Numbered from the stretch's first letter, positions 35,758 to 44,394 are shown. The stretch: DNA of 56,180 bases from Cryobacterium sp. MLB-32 (GCF_000738085.1 NZ_JPRS01000018.1:1-56180); one strand, 5' to 3'. Notes: generated by a model from the letters alone, not told the origin. Program-made: numbers and translations.

Positions 35758-37778
35758 TGTTCCGACTGCGCCCGGGTCCGCTGCGCGCCGCCGCGCTGTT
35801 CGCGATGGGCTTCGTGCTCGTGCGCGTGGTCTACCGCGTACTCTTCGGCGGTGCGGGCGGCGGCACGGGGGCCGTGCTGCTCGACCTGCCTCTGCTGCGC
35901 CTCGGCGGCCCGTTCAGCCACGTGGCCTTTCTCGGACCCATCACGACGACCGGGCTGGGGAATGCGGCGCTGAGCGCCCTGCCCGTTGCCGCGATCATTC
36001 TGTTCTTCGGTGTGCTCAACGCGACCATCGACGTGCGCCGTTTCTTCGCTAGGGGCGCTGGGCGGGGCCCAGTGCGCACGGTGTCGCGTGCGCTCGTGAT
36101 CGCCTGGGCCACCTTTCCCGCCCTGCTTGAGGCCGTGCGCCGCGTGCGGGTCGCGGGCGCCCTGCGCGGCGAACGTTCGATCTCGGCCCTCCTGGTGCCC
36201 GTCTTCGAGCAGACCATCGAGCGGGCCCTCGCGCTCGCCGCGTCGATGGAGAGCCGAGGGTTCGCGGCAACGGAGCGCGCCGAGGGCGCCTGCGACCGGC
36301 CCGTTGTCATGACGGATGCCTCGCTCGGCTTCACCGGACAGTGGCGGCTCGACAACCTTTCGTTTGCGCTCGTTCCGGGCACGCTGACCGTCATCACCGG
36401 AGCCACGGGCTCGGGCAAGACGAGCCTGCTGCACAGTATGAGCGGACTCTTCCAGCACTTCCACGAGGGCACCCAGAACGGCCGGATCGAGGTCGCCGGA
36501 GTCGACCGAGCGACGACACCACCCCGGGACACGGCTGGTTTCGTGGGCCTCGTGTCACAGAACGTGCGCCTGGGGTTTGCGGCCGAAACCGTGCACGATG
36601 AGATCGGGTTCGCCCTCGCCGTGCGCGGCGTCGCCCCGGTGATCGTGCAGGAACGCGTGCGCGAGGTGGCCGCTCGGCTTGACATAGAACATCTGCTTCC
36701 CCGGCCCATCGACGCCCTCTCGGCGGGCGAGGCCAGCCTCGTGGCCATCGGCGCCGCCCTCATCTCGCGCCCCATCCTGCTGCTGGTCGACGAGCCCCTC
36801 GCCGACCTCGACGCCAACGCTCGCGTCCGCGTATGCGGAGTGCTCGACGCCCTGGCGCACGAGGCACAGGTCTGTGTGGTCGTGGCCGAACACAACACGC
36901 GGGAATTCGAGGCGATCACGGATGCCTGGCTCGCCATTCGCGGCAATTCCGTGCACGTTCTGGGCCGCGACACCATCCCGCGGGAACTGGCCCCGCCCGA
37001 GCTGCCTGCCCCGCCCGTGCTCGCAGCCCCGCGCTCCGAGTCCCGAAGCGGTTCCGATACCCCGAGCCCAGGCGGCGCCACGTCAGCGAACCCGCTCGCG
37101 AGCATCCGTCACCTGTCGGTTACGCACGGTGCCACCCGCGCTGTCGACGATGTGTCGCTGAGCATTGAGCGCGGCGACCTGGTAGCCCTCTGCGGCAGCA
37201 ACGGGGCAGGCAAGAGCACCCTGCTTCAGGCGATTGCGCTCCCCACGGCGACCTGTACCGTGTGGGTGGGCGGACGTGACGTGCACGCTCTCACGCGACA
37301 CAGGCGCCGGAGTGCGGTCGCCCTTGTCCCCGAGAACTTCGACGACCTGCTCTTCGCGCTCACGGTGGCCGAGGAGTGCCGGCGGGCCGACCGAACGTCG
37401 CGCGCGACGGGAGCCGTCACCGCGCAGACGTTCGCGCGTCTCCTCGGCCTCGATTCGGGCACTGCCGTTTCGGGTCTCCTGCATCGGCATCCGCGCGATC
37501 TGTCGGCCGGTGAGCGACTGTGCCTTGTGATGGCGATCCAACTCTCGGCCAACCCGGCGCTGCTGCTCGTGGACGAGCCGACTCGCGGCCTTGACGCCCG
37601 GGCCCGCACTCTCGTGGGTGACGCCCTGCGTCGTGCCGCAGAGCGAACAACGGGCTCCACCGGCTCGGCGGTGATGTTCGCGACCCACGACCACGAATTC
37701 GCGCAGAAGCTCGCCACTCGAAGGATCCACATGCGCGAGGCTCGCCTCGTGGCAGAGCCTGCGGCGGTGACCCGGTGA
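35757..37778 (+). CDS. ECF transporter: fused transmembrane (T) and two ATPase (A, A') domains
   Basis: A 673-residue single polypeptide. Residues 1-180 are an EcfT-like membrane domain with an R-x-R-G-x-x-type segment and the coupling motif M-E-S-R-G-F at 164-169. ATPase 1 has Walker A G-A-T-G-S-G-K-T (215-222), signature L-S-A-G-E-A-S and L-L-V-D-E-P. ATPase 2 has Walker A G-S-N-G-A-G-K-S (480-487), signature L-S-A-G-E-R-L and L-L-V-D-E-P-T-R-G-L-D. The two are joined by a proline/serine-rich linker (about 415-445). The T domain is shorter than usual. The product energises vitamin import with the S component encoded next (GTGA overlap). Confidence 0.85.
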   Translation: MFRLRPGPLRAAALFAMGFVLVRVVYRVLFGGAGGGTGAVLLDLPLLRLGGPFSHVAFLGPITTTGLGNAALSALPVAAIILFFGVLNATIDVRRFFARGAGRGPVRTVSRALVIAWATFPALLEAVRRVRVAGALRGERSISALLVPVFEQTIERALALAASMESRGFAATERAEGACDRPVVMTDASLGFTGQWRLDNLSFALVPGTLTVITGATGSGKTSLLHSMSGLFQHFHEGTQNGRIEVAGVDRATTPPRDTAGFVGLVSQNVRLGFAAETVHDEIGFALAVRGVAPVIVQERVREVAARLDIEHLLPRPIDALSAGEASLVAIGAALISRPILLLVDEPLADLDANARVRVCGVLDALAHEAQVCVVVAEHNTREFEAITDAWLAIRGNSVHVLGRDTIPRELAPPELPAPPVLAAPRSESRSGSDTPSPGGATSANPLASIRHLSVTHGATRAVDDVSLSIERGDLVALCGSNGAGKSTLLQAIALPTATCTVWVGGRDVHALTRHRRRSAVALVPENFDDLLFALTVAEECRRADRTSRATGAVTAQTFARLLGLDSGTAVSGLLHRHPRDLSAGERLCLVMAIQLSANPALLLVDEPTRGLDARARTLVGDALRRAAERTTGSTGSAVMFATHDHEFAQKLATRRIHMREARLVAEPAAVTR

Positions 37779-38611
37779 CGGGCCGCTGGACCGGGTGGGT
37801 GCTCGGGATCGGGAGCATTCTCGCCGCTGCGGCGTTCGCCTGGCCGCTGTTCGTGTCCGCGGTTCCGGCCGATGCCCGGGCCGCCGTGCCGATCGTGGCA
37901 TTCGCCCTCGTTCCGGCGCTGATCGTGGCATTGGCGATCACCCTCGACGGGGAAATGTACACGGCAAAGACCGTGGCGCTCCTCGGCGTGCTTTCGGCCG
38001 TCGGAGCCGCGGTACGCATCGCCGGCACCGGCGTCGGGGGTGTGGAGGCCGTGTTCGTGCTGCTGATCCTGGCCGGGCGCGCCTACGGCGCCCGGTTCGG
38101 CTTCCTCCTGGGACTCCTCACGATTGCGGTGTCATCGCTGCTGTGGGGTGGGTTCGGCCCGTGGACGCCGTTCCAGATGTTCGCCTGCGGCTGGGTCGGC
38201 GCCGGCGCCGGCCTGCTTCCGCAGGGTCGCGGGACGCCGACCAGGATTCGAGCGCGGCTCGAGATCGCCGCCCTTGCCGCCTACGGCATCGTCGCGTCGT
38301 ACGTCTTCGGACTCGTGATGAACCTCTGGTTCTGGCCCTTCGCGGTGGGCTCCGGAACAGGCATCTCCTATGCCGCGGATGCCGAGCCCGGCCAGAACCT
38401 CGCCTCGTTCGCCCTGTATTCCCTCGTCACCTCGACGCTCACCTGGGACACCGTTCGGGCCATCACGACCACGATCGGAATCATTCTGGTGGGCCCGGCC
38501 GTGCTCGCCGCGCTGCGTCGCGCGAAGATGTCCCCGCGCCTCGACCGGCGGTCGACAGTACCGCCGGTCGAGGCACGACGACAGAGCGATGGCGACCTCG
38601 CGCGGCTCTGA
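37775..38611 (+). CDS. ECF transporter S (substrate-binding membrane) component
   Basis: A 278-residue protein with about six to seven helices and a hydrophilic tail. The loop L-W-G-G-F-G-P-W-T-P-F-Q-M-F-A-C-G-W-V-G (about residues 123-142) is typical of S components annotated in actinobacterial ECF operons. The substrate is unknown; the DUF4430-like lipoprotein and nearby metH suggest cobalamin, but this is inference. The start is GTG, overlapping the stop of the T-A-A gene (GTGA). The last 25 codons contain a perfect 15-bp inverted repeat that probably extended the tail. Confidence 0.8.
   Translation: MTGRWTGWVLGIGSILAAAAFAWPLFVSAVPADARAAVPIVAFALVPALIVALAITLDGEMYTAKTVALLGVLSAVGAAVRIAGTGVGGVEAVFVLLILAGRAYGARFGFLLGLLTIAVSSLLWGGFGPWTPFQMFACGWVGAGAGLLPQGRGTPTRIRARLEIAALAAYGIVASYVFGLVMNLWFWPFAVGSGTGISYAADAEPGQNLASFALYSLVTSTLTWDTVRAITTTIGIILVGPAVLAALRRAKMSPRLDRRSTVPPVEARRQSDGDLARL
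38538..38574. repeat. Perfect 15-bp inverted repeat with 7-base loop (hairpin)
   Basis: GCCTCGACCGGCGGT and its exact complement flank the loop CGACAGT. It lies inside the 3' end of the S-component gene, about 40 bases before its stop. It could be a transcription terminator or mRNA-stabilising hairpin, or a copy of an interspersed GC-rich element; the 'CTCGACC' core is shared with the repeat at 39766-39853. Confidence 0.75.
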
Positions 38612-38626
38612 AACCTTCCACGGCGC

Positions 38627-39553
38627 CTACATCCCGGAATGCAGCGCGCTCGCGATGACGAGGTCTTGCCAGCCCATTCCGACACTCTTGAAAAGTGCGG
38701 GGCCGCTGCGGGGCTTCGCGCCGTTGCGTGCCAGGTCGGTGAGCGATCCCAGGTCTGCGATGTTGGCGCATCCGTTGTCGATGGCGATCACGACATCTCC
38801 CGCCTCCCGCAGCGACGTGGGCACATCCTCAACGTAGATCACGCTGCGCAGGGCCAGCGCGTCGTCTGTCTCGCGGGCGCCCGGAGAGTGAGAACCCATG
38901 GCCACTACGACGGCGTCGTCGCGAACGAGGGCTCCGTCGAACAGCGGTTCACGAGAGCTCGTGCAGCAGACCACGATCCGGGCGGTGGCGACATCATCGG
39001 CCACCCCGGCCGCCGCCGGGTAGCCTTCGGCCCGGAGGGTCGCCACGAGCCGCGCTGTCGCCTCCGCCGAGCGCCCGACGATGGTGACGCTCGTGAGTCG
39101 TCGCACGGCTGCCATCGCGCGCACGTGGAAGAGGGACTGCGGACCCGTGCCGAAGACCACAAGGGTGGACGCATCCACTCCGGCGAGGAGGTCGACGGCC
39201 AGAGCCGAGACGGCCGGCGTACGCAGCAGGGTCAGGGCGATGCCGTCGATCACCGCGACCGGGCTCAGGGTCGTGGAGTCGAAGAGCAGGTAGCTTCCCT
39301 GAATGCTCGGAAGGTTCTGTGCGGGGTTGTCCGGGGCGACCGTGAGGATCTTCACGCCCGCGTACTGCCCGAATTCCCCAGGCATCAGCAGAAAGCTTCC
39401 CCGAACCAGCGGAACAGAGCTGCGTTCGGCTGCCACGCCGGGGTCGAGTCCCGCTCGGAGGGCCGTCGAGAGTGCGAGCACCGCGCTCGTCATGCTCAGG
39501 CCCGCGTACACCTGCTCAGCCGACATGAGGACAACATCCTGTGGGATGGTCAT
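38627..39553 (-). CDS. Ornithine cyclodeaminase / mu-crystallin family protein
   Basis: A 308-residue NAD(P)-binding protein of the OCD/mu-crystallin/alanine-dehydrogenase (Archaeoglobus type) family. The Rossmann loop V-F-G-T-G-P-Q-S lies near residues 131-138, and V-A-M-G-S-H-S-P-G near 220 is also typical. Members reduce imines or ketimines or deaminate ornithine; the activity here is not evident. The start is ATG 39551-39553 (M-T-I-P-Q-D-V). It converges on the ECF S gene, whose end is 15 bases away. Confidence 0.85.
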   Translation of the reverse strand: MTIPQDVVLMSAEQVYAGLSMTSAVLALSTALRAGLDPGVAAERSSVPLVRGSFLLMPGEFGQYAGVKILTVAPDNPAQNLPSIQGSYLLFDSTTLSPVAVIDGIALTLLRTPAVSALAVDLLAGVDASTLVVFGTGPQSLFHVRAMAAVRRLTSVTIVGRSAEATARLVATLRAEGYPAAAGVADDVATARIVVCCTSSREPLFDGALVRDDAVVVAMGSHSPGARETDDALALRSVIYVEDVPTSLREAGDVVIAIDNGCANIADLGSLTDLARNGAKPRSGPALFKSVGMGWQDLVIASALHSGM

Positions 39554-39765
39554 AGCCCCATTCTTCCTGATCGCCGCAGAGTCCCTGGTTGAGGCGATCA
39601 AGCCGGCCACAGCCCCCGGCACGATCCTCGCACGCATCATGCCCTCCGGACCGCACCACCTCCGGCTGCACAAAGAATTCTCGAGAAGCCCGATTCAAGC
39701 GGCGGGAGGATTTTCCGCTTCGGAACGGACGAGAGCGAAATGCGGGCGCCCGAAGGGCGGCTCGC

Positions 39766-39853
39766 GAGGTCTCGATACGCTCGTGCCTCGCTCCTCGCTC
39801 CTCGCTCCTCGACCAGCGACATAGCGCCCGTATTCGGCGCTCCTCGACCAGCG
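39766..39853. repeat. Interspersed repeat of the Microbacteriaceae GGTCTCGATACGC...TCGACCAGCG type
   Basis: It begins with GAGGTCTCGATACGCTCG, followed by three tandem CTCGCTC-like units, then GCTCCTCGACCAGCG twice (about 39804-39818 and 39839-39853). I recognise this as the common dispersed intergenic repeat of Microbacteriaceae genomes. It sits between the diverging ends of the OCD-family gene start and the metH stop. The rest of the gap (39554-39765) shows no gene. Confidence 0.65.
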
Positions 39854-39874
39854 GAGTTGGGGGCGGGGGGCTCG

Positions 39875-42325
39875 TTAGACGGAGAAGTACTTCGCCTGCG
39901 GGTGGTGAAACACGAACGCGTCCGTCGACTGTTCCGGGTGCAGCTGAAGCTCCTCCGACAGGACCACGCCCATCCGCTCCGGCTTGAGCAGTTCGACCAC
40001 CTTGCGGCGGTCCTCCATCTCCGGGCACGCCGGGTAGCCGAGCGAAAAGCGCGCTCCCCGGTACTCGAGCTTGAACATGCCGGCCACGTCGGTCGGGTCT
40101 TCGTCGCCCACGCCCAACTCCGAGCGGATGCGAGAGTGCCAGTATTCGGCCAGGGCCTCGGTGAGCTGCATGGTGAGCCCGTTGAGCTCCATATAGTCGC
40201 GGTACTGGTTGGCCGCGAACATCTTCGCCGTCACCGAGTCCACGTTAGACCCGGCCGTCACGAGCTGCACTCCCACGACATCCGTCTGACCGCTGTCCCG
40301 GGAACGCACGAAATCGGCCAGACACAGGTGCTTGTCGCGGCGCTGGCGCGGGAACGCGAAGCGCAGCCGGTCTGCGCCCACGGTGCCGCCCGATCCCCCA
40401 TCGGGTGCAAGCAGGCCGGCCGGGCCGACGCGACCGGTGGGGTCGTCGCCGTGGTGCAGTACGACCATGTCGTCACCCTCCGCGACGACCGGGAAATAGC
40501 CGTAGGCGACGGAGGCGTCGAGCATCCCCTCACTCAGGATGCGGTCCAGCCAGTAGCGCAGCCGCGGCCTGCCGACCGTATCGACCAGCTCCTGGTAGCT
40601 CGCGCCGTCTTCGGCGCGGCTCGGTTTGAGTCCCCACTGCCCCATGAACGTGGCGCGCTCATCGAGGAAGGCGGAGAAGTCGGCGAGGGCCAATCCCTTC
40701 ACGATGCGGCTGCCCCAGAAGGGCGGCACGGGAATCGGGTTGTCGGAGACCACGTCGGAGCGGACGGGCATCTCCTCGGGTTCGGTGAGGGTGAGCAGGC
40801 TCTTCTTGTGGATGCGCTTCTTCAGCGCGGGCAGACCGACGGAGGCTGCGTCCGCGCCGCGGGAAATCGCCACGAGCGGTTCCATCAGAGCGAGACCCTC
40901 GAAGGCGTCGCGGGCGTAGCGCACCTGCCCGTCGAAGATGCTGTCCAGATCGTCTTCCACGTAGGAACGCGTGAGCGCAGCGCCGCCGAGCAGCACGGGC
41001 CAGGTCTTGGCGAGGCCGCGGGAGTTCAGCTCGAGCAGGTTCTCTTTCATCACCACAGTGGACTTCACGAGCAGGCCGCTCATGCCGATCACGTCGGCGT
41101 TGTTCTCCTCCGCCACCCGGATGAACTCCGAAATCGGCTGCTTGATGCCGATGTTGATCACGTCGTAGCCGTTGTTGGTGAGGATGATGTCCACCAGGTT
41201 CTTGCCGATGTCGTGCACATCCCCGCGCACGGTGCCGAGCACGATCGTGCCCTTGCCGGCGGCCTCGGACTTCTCCATGTGCGGCTCGAGCAGGGCAACG
41301 GCCGCCTTCATGACCTCGGCGGACTGCAGCACGAACGGCAACTGCATCTCGCCACTGCCGAATCGAGCACCGACCACCTGCATGCCCACGAGCAGGTGCA
41401 CGTTCACGATGTCGAGGGCGCTCAGTCCGCCGGCTCGGGCGAGGTCGAGGTCGGCCTCGAGCCCCTTCGCTTCGCCGTCGATGATGCGGCGTTCGAGACG
41501 TTCACCCACGGGCAGCGCGGCGAGTTCCGCGGCGCGTTCGTCTTTGAGCGCGGCGGAGTCGACGCCGGCGAACAGATCGAGCAGGGCCACGAGCGGGTCA
41601 TAAGTGAGGGTTCCCTCGGCGTCATACTCGCGGCGGTCCCAGACGAGGTCGAGGGCCACCTTGCGGCGGTCGTCCGGCACGGAGGCGAGAGGAACGATCT
41701 TGGCCGAGTTGACGATGGCGGAGTCAAGACCGGCCTCGGTCGCCTCGTGCAGAAAGACGGAGTTGAGCACCGAGCGCGCGGCGGGATTGAGGCCGAAGGA
41801 CACGTTGGAGACACCGAGGGTGGTGTGGATGCCGGGGTACTTCGCCTTGATCTGGCGGATGGCCTCGATGGTTTCGATTCCGTCGCGGCGGGTCTCTTCC
41901 TGACCGGTGGCGATCGGGAAGGTGAGGGCGTCCACGATGATGTCTTCGACGCGCATTCCCCACTCGTCCACGAGCGTGTCCACCAGGCGGGTGGCGATGC
42001 GCACCTTGTGCTCGGCGGTACGCGCCTGCCCTTCTTCGTCGATGGTGAGGGCGATCACGGCGGCACCGTGCTCCTTCACGAGAGGCATGATGCGTCCGAA
42101 GCGGGAGGTGGGGCCCTCACCGTCCTCGAAGTTGACCGAGTTGACGACCGGCCGCCCGCCGATGAGTTCCATGCCGGCCTGCAGCACGGCGGGTTCGGTG
42201 GAGTCGATCACGAGCGGGAGCGTCGAGGCGCTGGCGAGCCGTGACACGACCTGTTTCATGTCAGCCACACCGTCGCGTCCGACGTAGTCGATGCACACAT
42301 CGAGCAGATGGGCCCCGTCGCGCAC
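39875..42325 (-). CDS. metH: Cobalamin-dependent methionine synthase, C-terminal three domains (separated by frameshift)
   Basis: This frame of about 816 codons holds most of the pterin-binding domain (G-A-H-L-L-D-V-C-I-D-Y-V onward), the cobalamin domain with D369-V-H371-D-I-G374 as lower axial ligand motif and S-G-L-L-V-K-S-T, and the AdoMet activation domain ending near S-L-G-Y-P-A-C-P and P-E-Q-S-T-D-A. The GTG at 42323-42325 has no ribosome-binding site, and the first pterin-domain strand (I-G-E-R-T-N) is in the other frame. It is therefore not an independent gene but the continuation of the upstream piece, after one lost base near 42329. MetH makes methionine from homocysteine and methyl-tetrahydrofolate. 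Confidence 0.9.
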   Translation of the reverse strand: MRDGAHLLDVCIDYVGRDGVADMKQVVSRLASASTLPLVIDSTEPAVLQAGMELIGGRPVVNSVNFEDGEGPTSRFGRIMPLVKEHGAAVIALTIDEEGQARTAEHKVRIATRLVDTLVDEWGMRVEDIIVDALTFPIATGQEETRRDGIETIEAIRQIKAKYPGIHTTLGVSNVSFGLNPAARSVLNSVFLHEATEAGLDSAIVNSAKIVPLASVPDDRRKVALDLVWDRREYDAEGTLTYDPLVALLDLFAGVDSAALKDERAAELAALPVGERLERRIIDGEAKGLEADLDLARAGGLSALDIVNVHLLVGMQVVGARFGSGEMQLPFVLQSAEVMKAAVALLEPHMEKSEAAGKGTIVLGTVRGDVHDIGKNLVDIILTNNGYDVINIGIKQPISEFIRVAEENNADVIGMSGLLVKSTVVMKENLLELNSRGLAKTWPVLLGGAALTRSYVEDDLDSIFDGQVRYARDAFEGLALMEPLVAISRGADAASVGLPALKKRIHKKSLLTLTEPEEMPVRSDVVSDNPIPVPPFWGSRIVKGLALADFSAFLDERATFMGQWGLKPSRAEDGASYQELVDTVGRPRLRYWLDRILSEGMLDASVAYGYFPVVAEGDDMVVLHHGDDPTGRVGPAGLLAPDGGSGGTVGADRLRFAFPRQRRDKHLCLADFVRSRDSGQTDVVGVQLVTAGSNVDSVTAKMFAANQYRDYMELNGLTMQLTEALAEYWHSRIRSELGVGDEDPTDVAGMFKLEYRGARFSLGYPACPEMEDRRKVVELLKPERMGVVLSEELQLHPEQSTDAFVFHHPQAKYFSV

Positions 42326-43533
42326 CTGGCGCGGGCGATGTCGACGCAGTCGTCCCAGTTCTCGGCGAGCATCGCGTCGCGGAAGGCGCGGGAGCCGTTG
42401 GCGTTGGTGCGCTCGCCGATCGCGAGAAAGGCGCTGTCCTGGTCAAAGCTCACGTGCTGATAAAGACTGGCCACGCCGGGGTCGACCTCCAGGGTGCGCG
42501 CCTTCACCGGGGTGCCGCGCAGCCGATCGACAACCGCCTTCATATGCGCGGGGGTCGTGCCACAGCATCCGCCGACGAGGCCCAGACCGAACTCCTTCAC
42601 GAACTGTTCGTGGGCGGTGGCAAGTTGCTCGGGAGTGAGCGGGTAGCTCGCGCCGGTCTTCGTGAGCTGCGGCAACCCGGCATTGGGCATACAGATCACG
42701 GGGACGTGCGAGAACTTGGAGAGGTGACGCAGGTGCTCGCTCATCTCGGTGGGTCCCGTGGCGCAGTTGAGGCCGATCGCATCGATGCCGAGCGGCTCAA
42801 GCGCGGTCAGAGCCGCACCGATCTCGCTGCCCATCAGCATGGTGCCGGTGGTCTCAACCGTCACCTCGACGAAAATGGGCAAACAGACGCCGGTCTCGTC
42901 AATGGCCTGCTTGCAGCCGTTCACCGCGCTCTTGGTCTGCAACAGGTCCTGGGAGGTCTCGATCAGGAAGGCGTCGGCGCCGCCGCGAATGAGTCCCAGA
43001 GCCTGCTCGGCGAACGTGGATTTGAGGTTGGCATAGGTGGTGTGGCCGAGGCTCGGCAGTTTGGTGCCCGGGCCCATCGACCCGAGCACCCAGCGCACCC
43101 GGCCGTCGCGGGCCTCGAAGGCTTCCACGCGTGCGCGGGCGATCTCCGCGCCGGTGCGGGCGAGCTCTTCAATGCGGTCTTCGATGTCGTAGTCGGACAG
43201 ATTTGACCAGTTGGCGCCAAAGGTGTTCGTCTCCACCGCGTCGATACCTGTTTCGAGGTAGACGTCGTGGATCGCCGCGATGATGTCGGGGCGGCTCACG
43301 TTGAGGATCTCGTTGCAGCCCTCAAGCTGCTGATAGTCGTCGAGGGTGGGGTTGTGCTCCTGGAGCATCGTGCCCATGGCACCGTCGGCGATCACGACCG
43401 TGGTGCGCAGGGCATCCAGCAGGGCCTGCGAGCGAACGGGCCGCCCGGCATCCGTCGTGTGGGGTCGGGCGTCACGGGGACGAGCCGCATTGACGTGCTC
43501 GGAGGCGCCGACGTGTCCGGATGTTTCGCTCAT
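42256..43533 (-). CDS. metH: Cobalamin-dependent methionine synthase, N-terminal part (separated by frameshift)
   Basis: 425 codons, with family similarity up to about residue 403. It carries the homocysteine-binding domain with zinc cysteines in G-L-N-C-A-T-G-P and G-G-C-C-G-T-T-P, then the start of the pterin-binding domain, I-G-E-R-T-N-A-N-G-S-R-A-F and W-D-D-C-V-D-I-A-R-A. After that the frame runs into unrelated sequence and stops, while the expected Q-V-R-D-G-A-H-L-L-D follows in the next frame. A single base is missing near 42329. The start is ATG 43531-43533; TAAGCT six bases upstream could be a leaderless -10 box. No cobalamin riboswitch is recognisable in the short upstream gap. Confidence 0.9.
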   Translation of the reverse strand: MSETSGHVGASEHVNAARPRDARPHTTDAGRPVRSQALLDALRTTVVIADGAMGTMLQEHNPTLDDYQQLEGCNEILNVSRPDIIAAIHDVYLETGIDAVETNTFGANWSNLSDYDIEDRIEELARTGAEIARARVEAFEARDGRVRWVLGSMGPGTKLPSLGHTTYANLKSTFAEQALGLIRGGADAFLIETSQDLLQTKSAVNGCKQAIDETGVCLPIFVEVTVETTGTMLMGSEIGAALTALEPLGIDAIGLNCATGPTEMSEHLRHLSKFSHVPVICMPNAGLPQLTKTGASYPLTPEQLATAHEQFVKEFGLGLVGGCCGTTPAHMKAVVDRLRGTPVKARTLEVDPGVASLYQHVSFDQDSAFLAIGERTNANGSRAFRDAMLAENWDDCVDIARARCATGPICSMCASTTSDATVWLT

Positions 43534-43609
43534 TCGGACAGCTTAACTGCGCGGGAGTCCGCCCCGGAACGTGTGTGTAACATTCCGTACGGAGAGGTCA
43601 ATCCGGTCC

Positions 43610-44260
43610 TCACACGGATCGAAACGACTGCCGTGCTCGTGAGACAGACCGTGTCCGACGCCGCCGCCGGCCGCCGGGAACAGGGGCAGCGACCCCACCT
43701 GGTTCACCGGTGAGAGCCCATCCGGTTGCGAACCGAGCACCCCAGGTCGAGCGGGCCATGCGTTCATCCGGGGTCAGGTTCGCTTGCAGCGTCTCGGCGT
43801 CGACCGCGCGAGCGCCGTCGCGGTCAAAGACCCAGACCCATGTCGTTGCGGGCGACGCGTAGGGGGTTTCGTCCCGGTTCGGCGTTGAACAGACCTGCAC
43901 GACCATCGTGTCGCCGGAGTCGATGATGCGCATGGCTTCTTGAACCACGCGTCGGTACGCGGTCAGCACATCGCCGACCGCGTCGGTGACCACCTCCAGA
44001 ACCATGCGGGGATGACTCCAACTTTCGAAGGTCATCACGGCACGCTGACCTTCGTTTGCCGGGAGGACCGCCCGCAGCCATAGTCGCGCACCGGCATCGT
44101 CCGCGGGAACCGGTCTCGCCGGTTCATTGGTGTGCACAGAATGTTCCCCGGTGAGCAGGGCCACACCGAGCCGTCGCAGCTCGACGATCCCCCTGCCCCG
44201 CGCGATGCTCTGCAGGGCGGTGTCATCCCCCCGGAAACACCGCCCGCACAGCCTCCACAT
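43610..44260 (-). CDS. Hypothetical protein
   Basis: A 216-residue soluble protein without a recognised family. The N-terminus M-W-R-L-C-G-R-C-F has a C-x-x-C pair; the middle (M-V-L-E-V-V-T-D-A-V-G-D-V-L-T-A-Y) looks like a normal folded domain; the end is basic (R-R-R-R-R-T-R-S). ATG 44258-44260 has GAAGG nine bases upstream; another in-frame ATG lies 24 bases further out. It is divergent from the ImmA-like gene, with the palindrome at 44383-44394 between them, and may belong to that system. Coding status is moderately sure. Confidence 0.5.
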   Translation of the reverse strand: MWRLCGRCFRGDDTALQSIARGRGIVELRRLGVALLTGEHSVHTNEPARPVPADDAGARLWLRAVLPANEGQRAVMTFESWSHPRMVLEVVTDAVGDVLTAYRRVVQEAMRIIDSGDTMVVQVCSTPNRDETPYASPATTWVWVFDRDGARAVDAETLQANLTPDERMARSTWGARFATGWALTGEPGGVAAPVPGGRRRRRTRSVSRARQSFRSV

Positions 44261-44382
44261 GGAGTCACGCCTTCGCCCGATCATTGGCCGGTAGTACCCC
44301 GCACAAGGCTGGGTACGAGTCCCCCCGGAACACGACCATGATCACGCAAAGCCACGACTGTCCTTCCCCCCAAGGCCCACAT

Positions 44383-44394
44383 TAGACATGTCTA
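44383..44394. promoter_or_regulatory. Perfect 12-bp palindrome TAGACATGTCTA, candidate operator
   Basis: It lies in the 290-base gap between the divergent hypothetical gene and the ImmA-like gene. A DNA-binding protein is encoded at the end of the latter operon, so this palindrome is a reasonable self-regulation site. Nothing else in the gap (44261-44550) stands out except purine-rich ribosome-binding stretches near 44515-44550. Confidence 0.4.

Noticed and set aside
39781..39815. Tandem CTCGCTC units considered as a CRISPR-like array
   Set aside because: Units are 7-8 bases, directly adjacent and without spacers; they belong to a known type of dispersed repeat.
42300..42340. Programmed frameshift in metH
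   Set aside because: No slippery heptamer or following pseudoknot is apparent, and metH is not known to use frameshifting; a lost base is the simpler reading.
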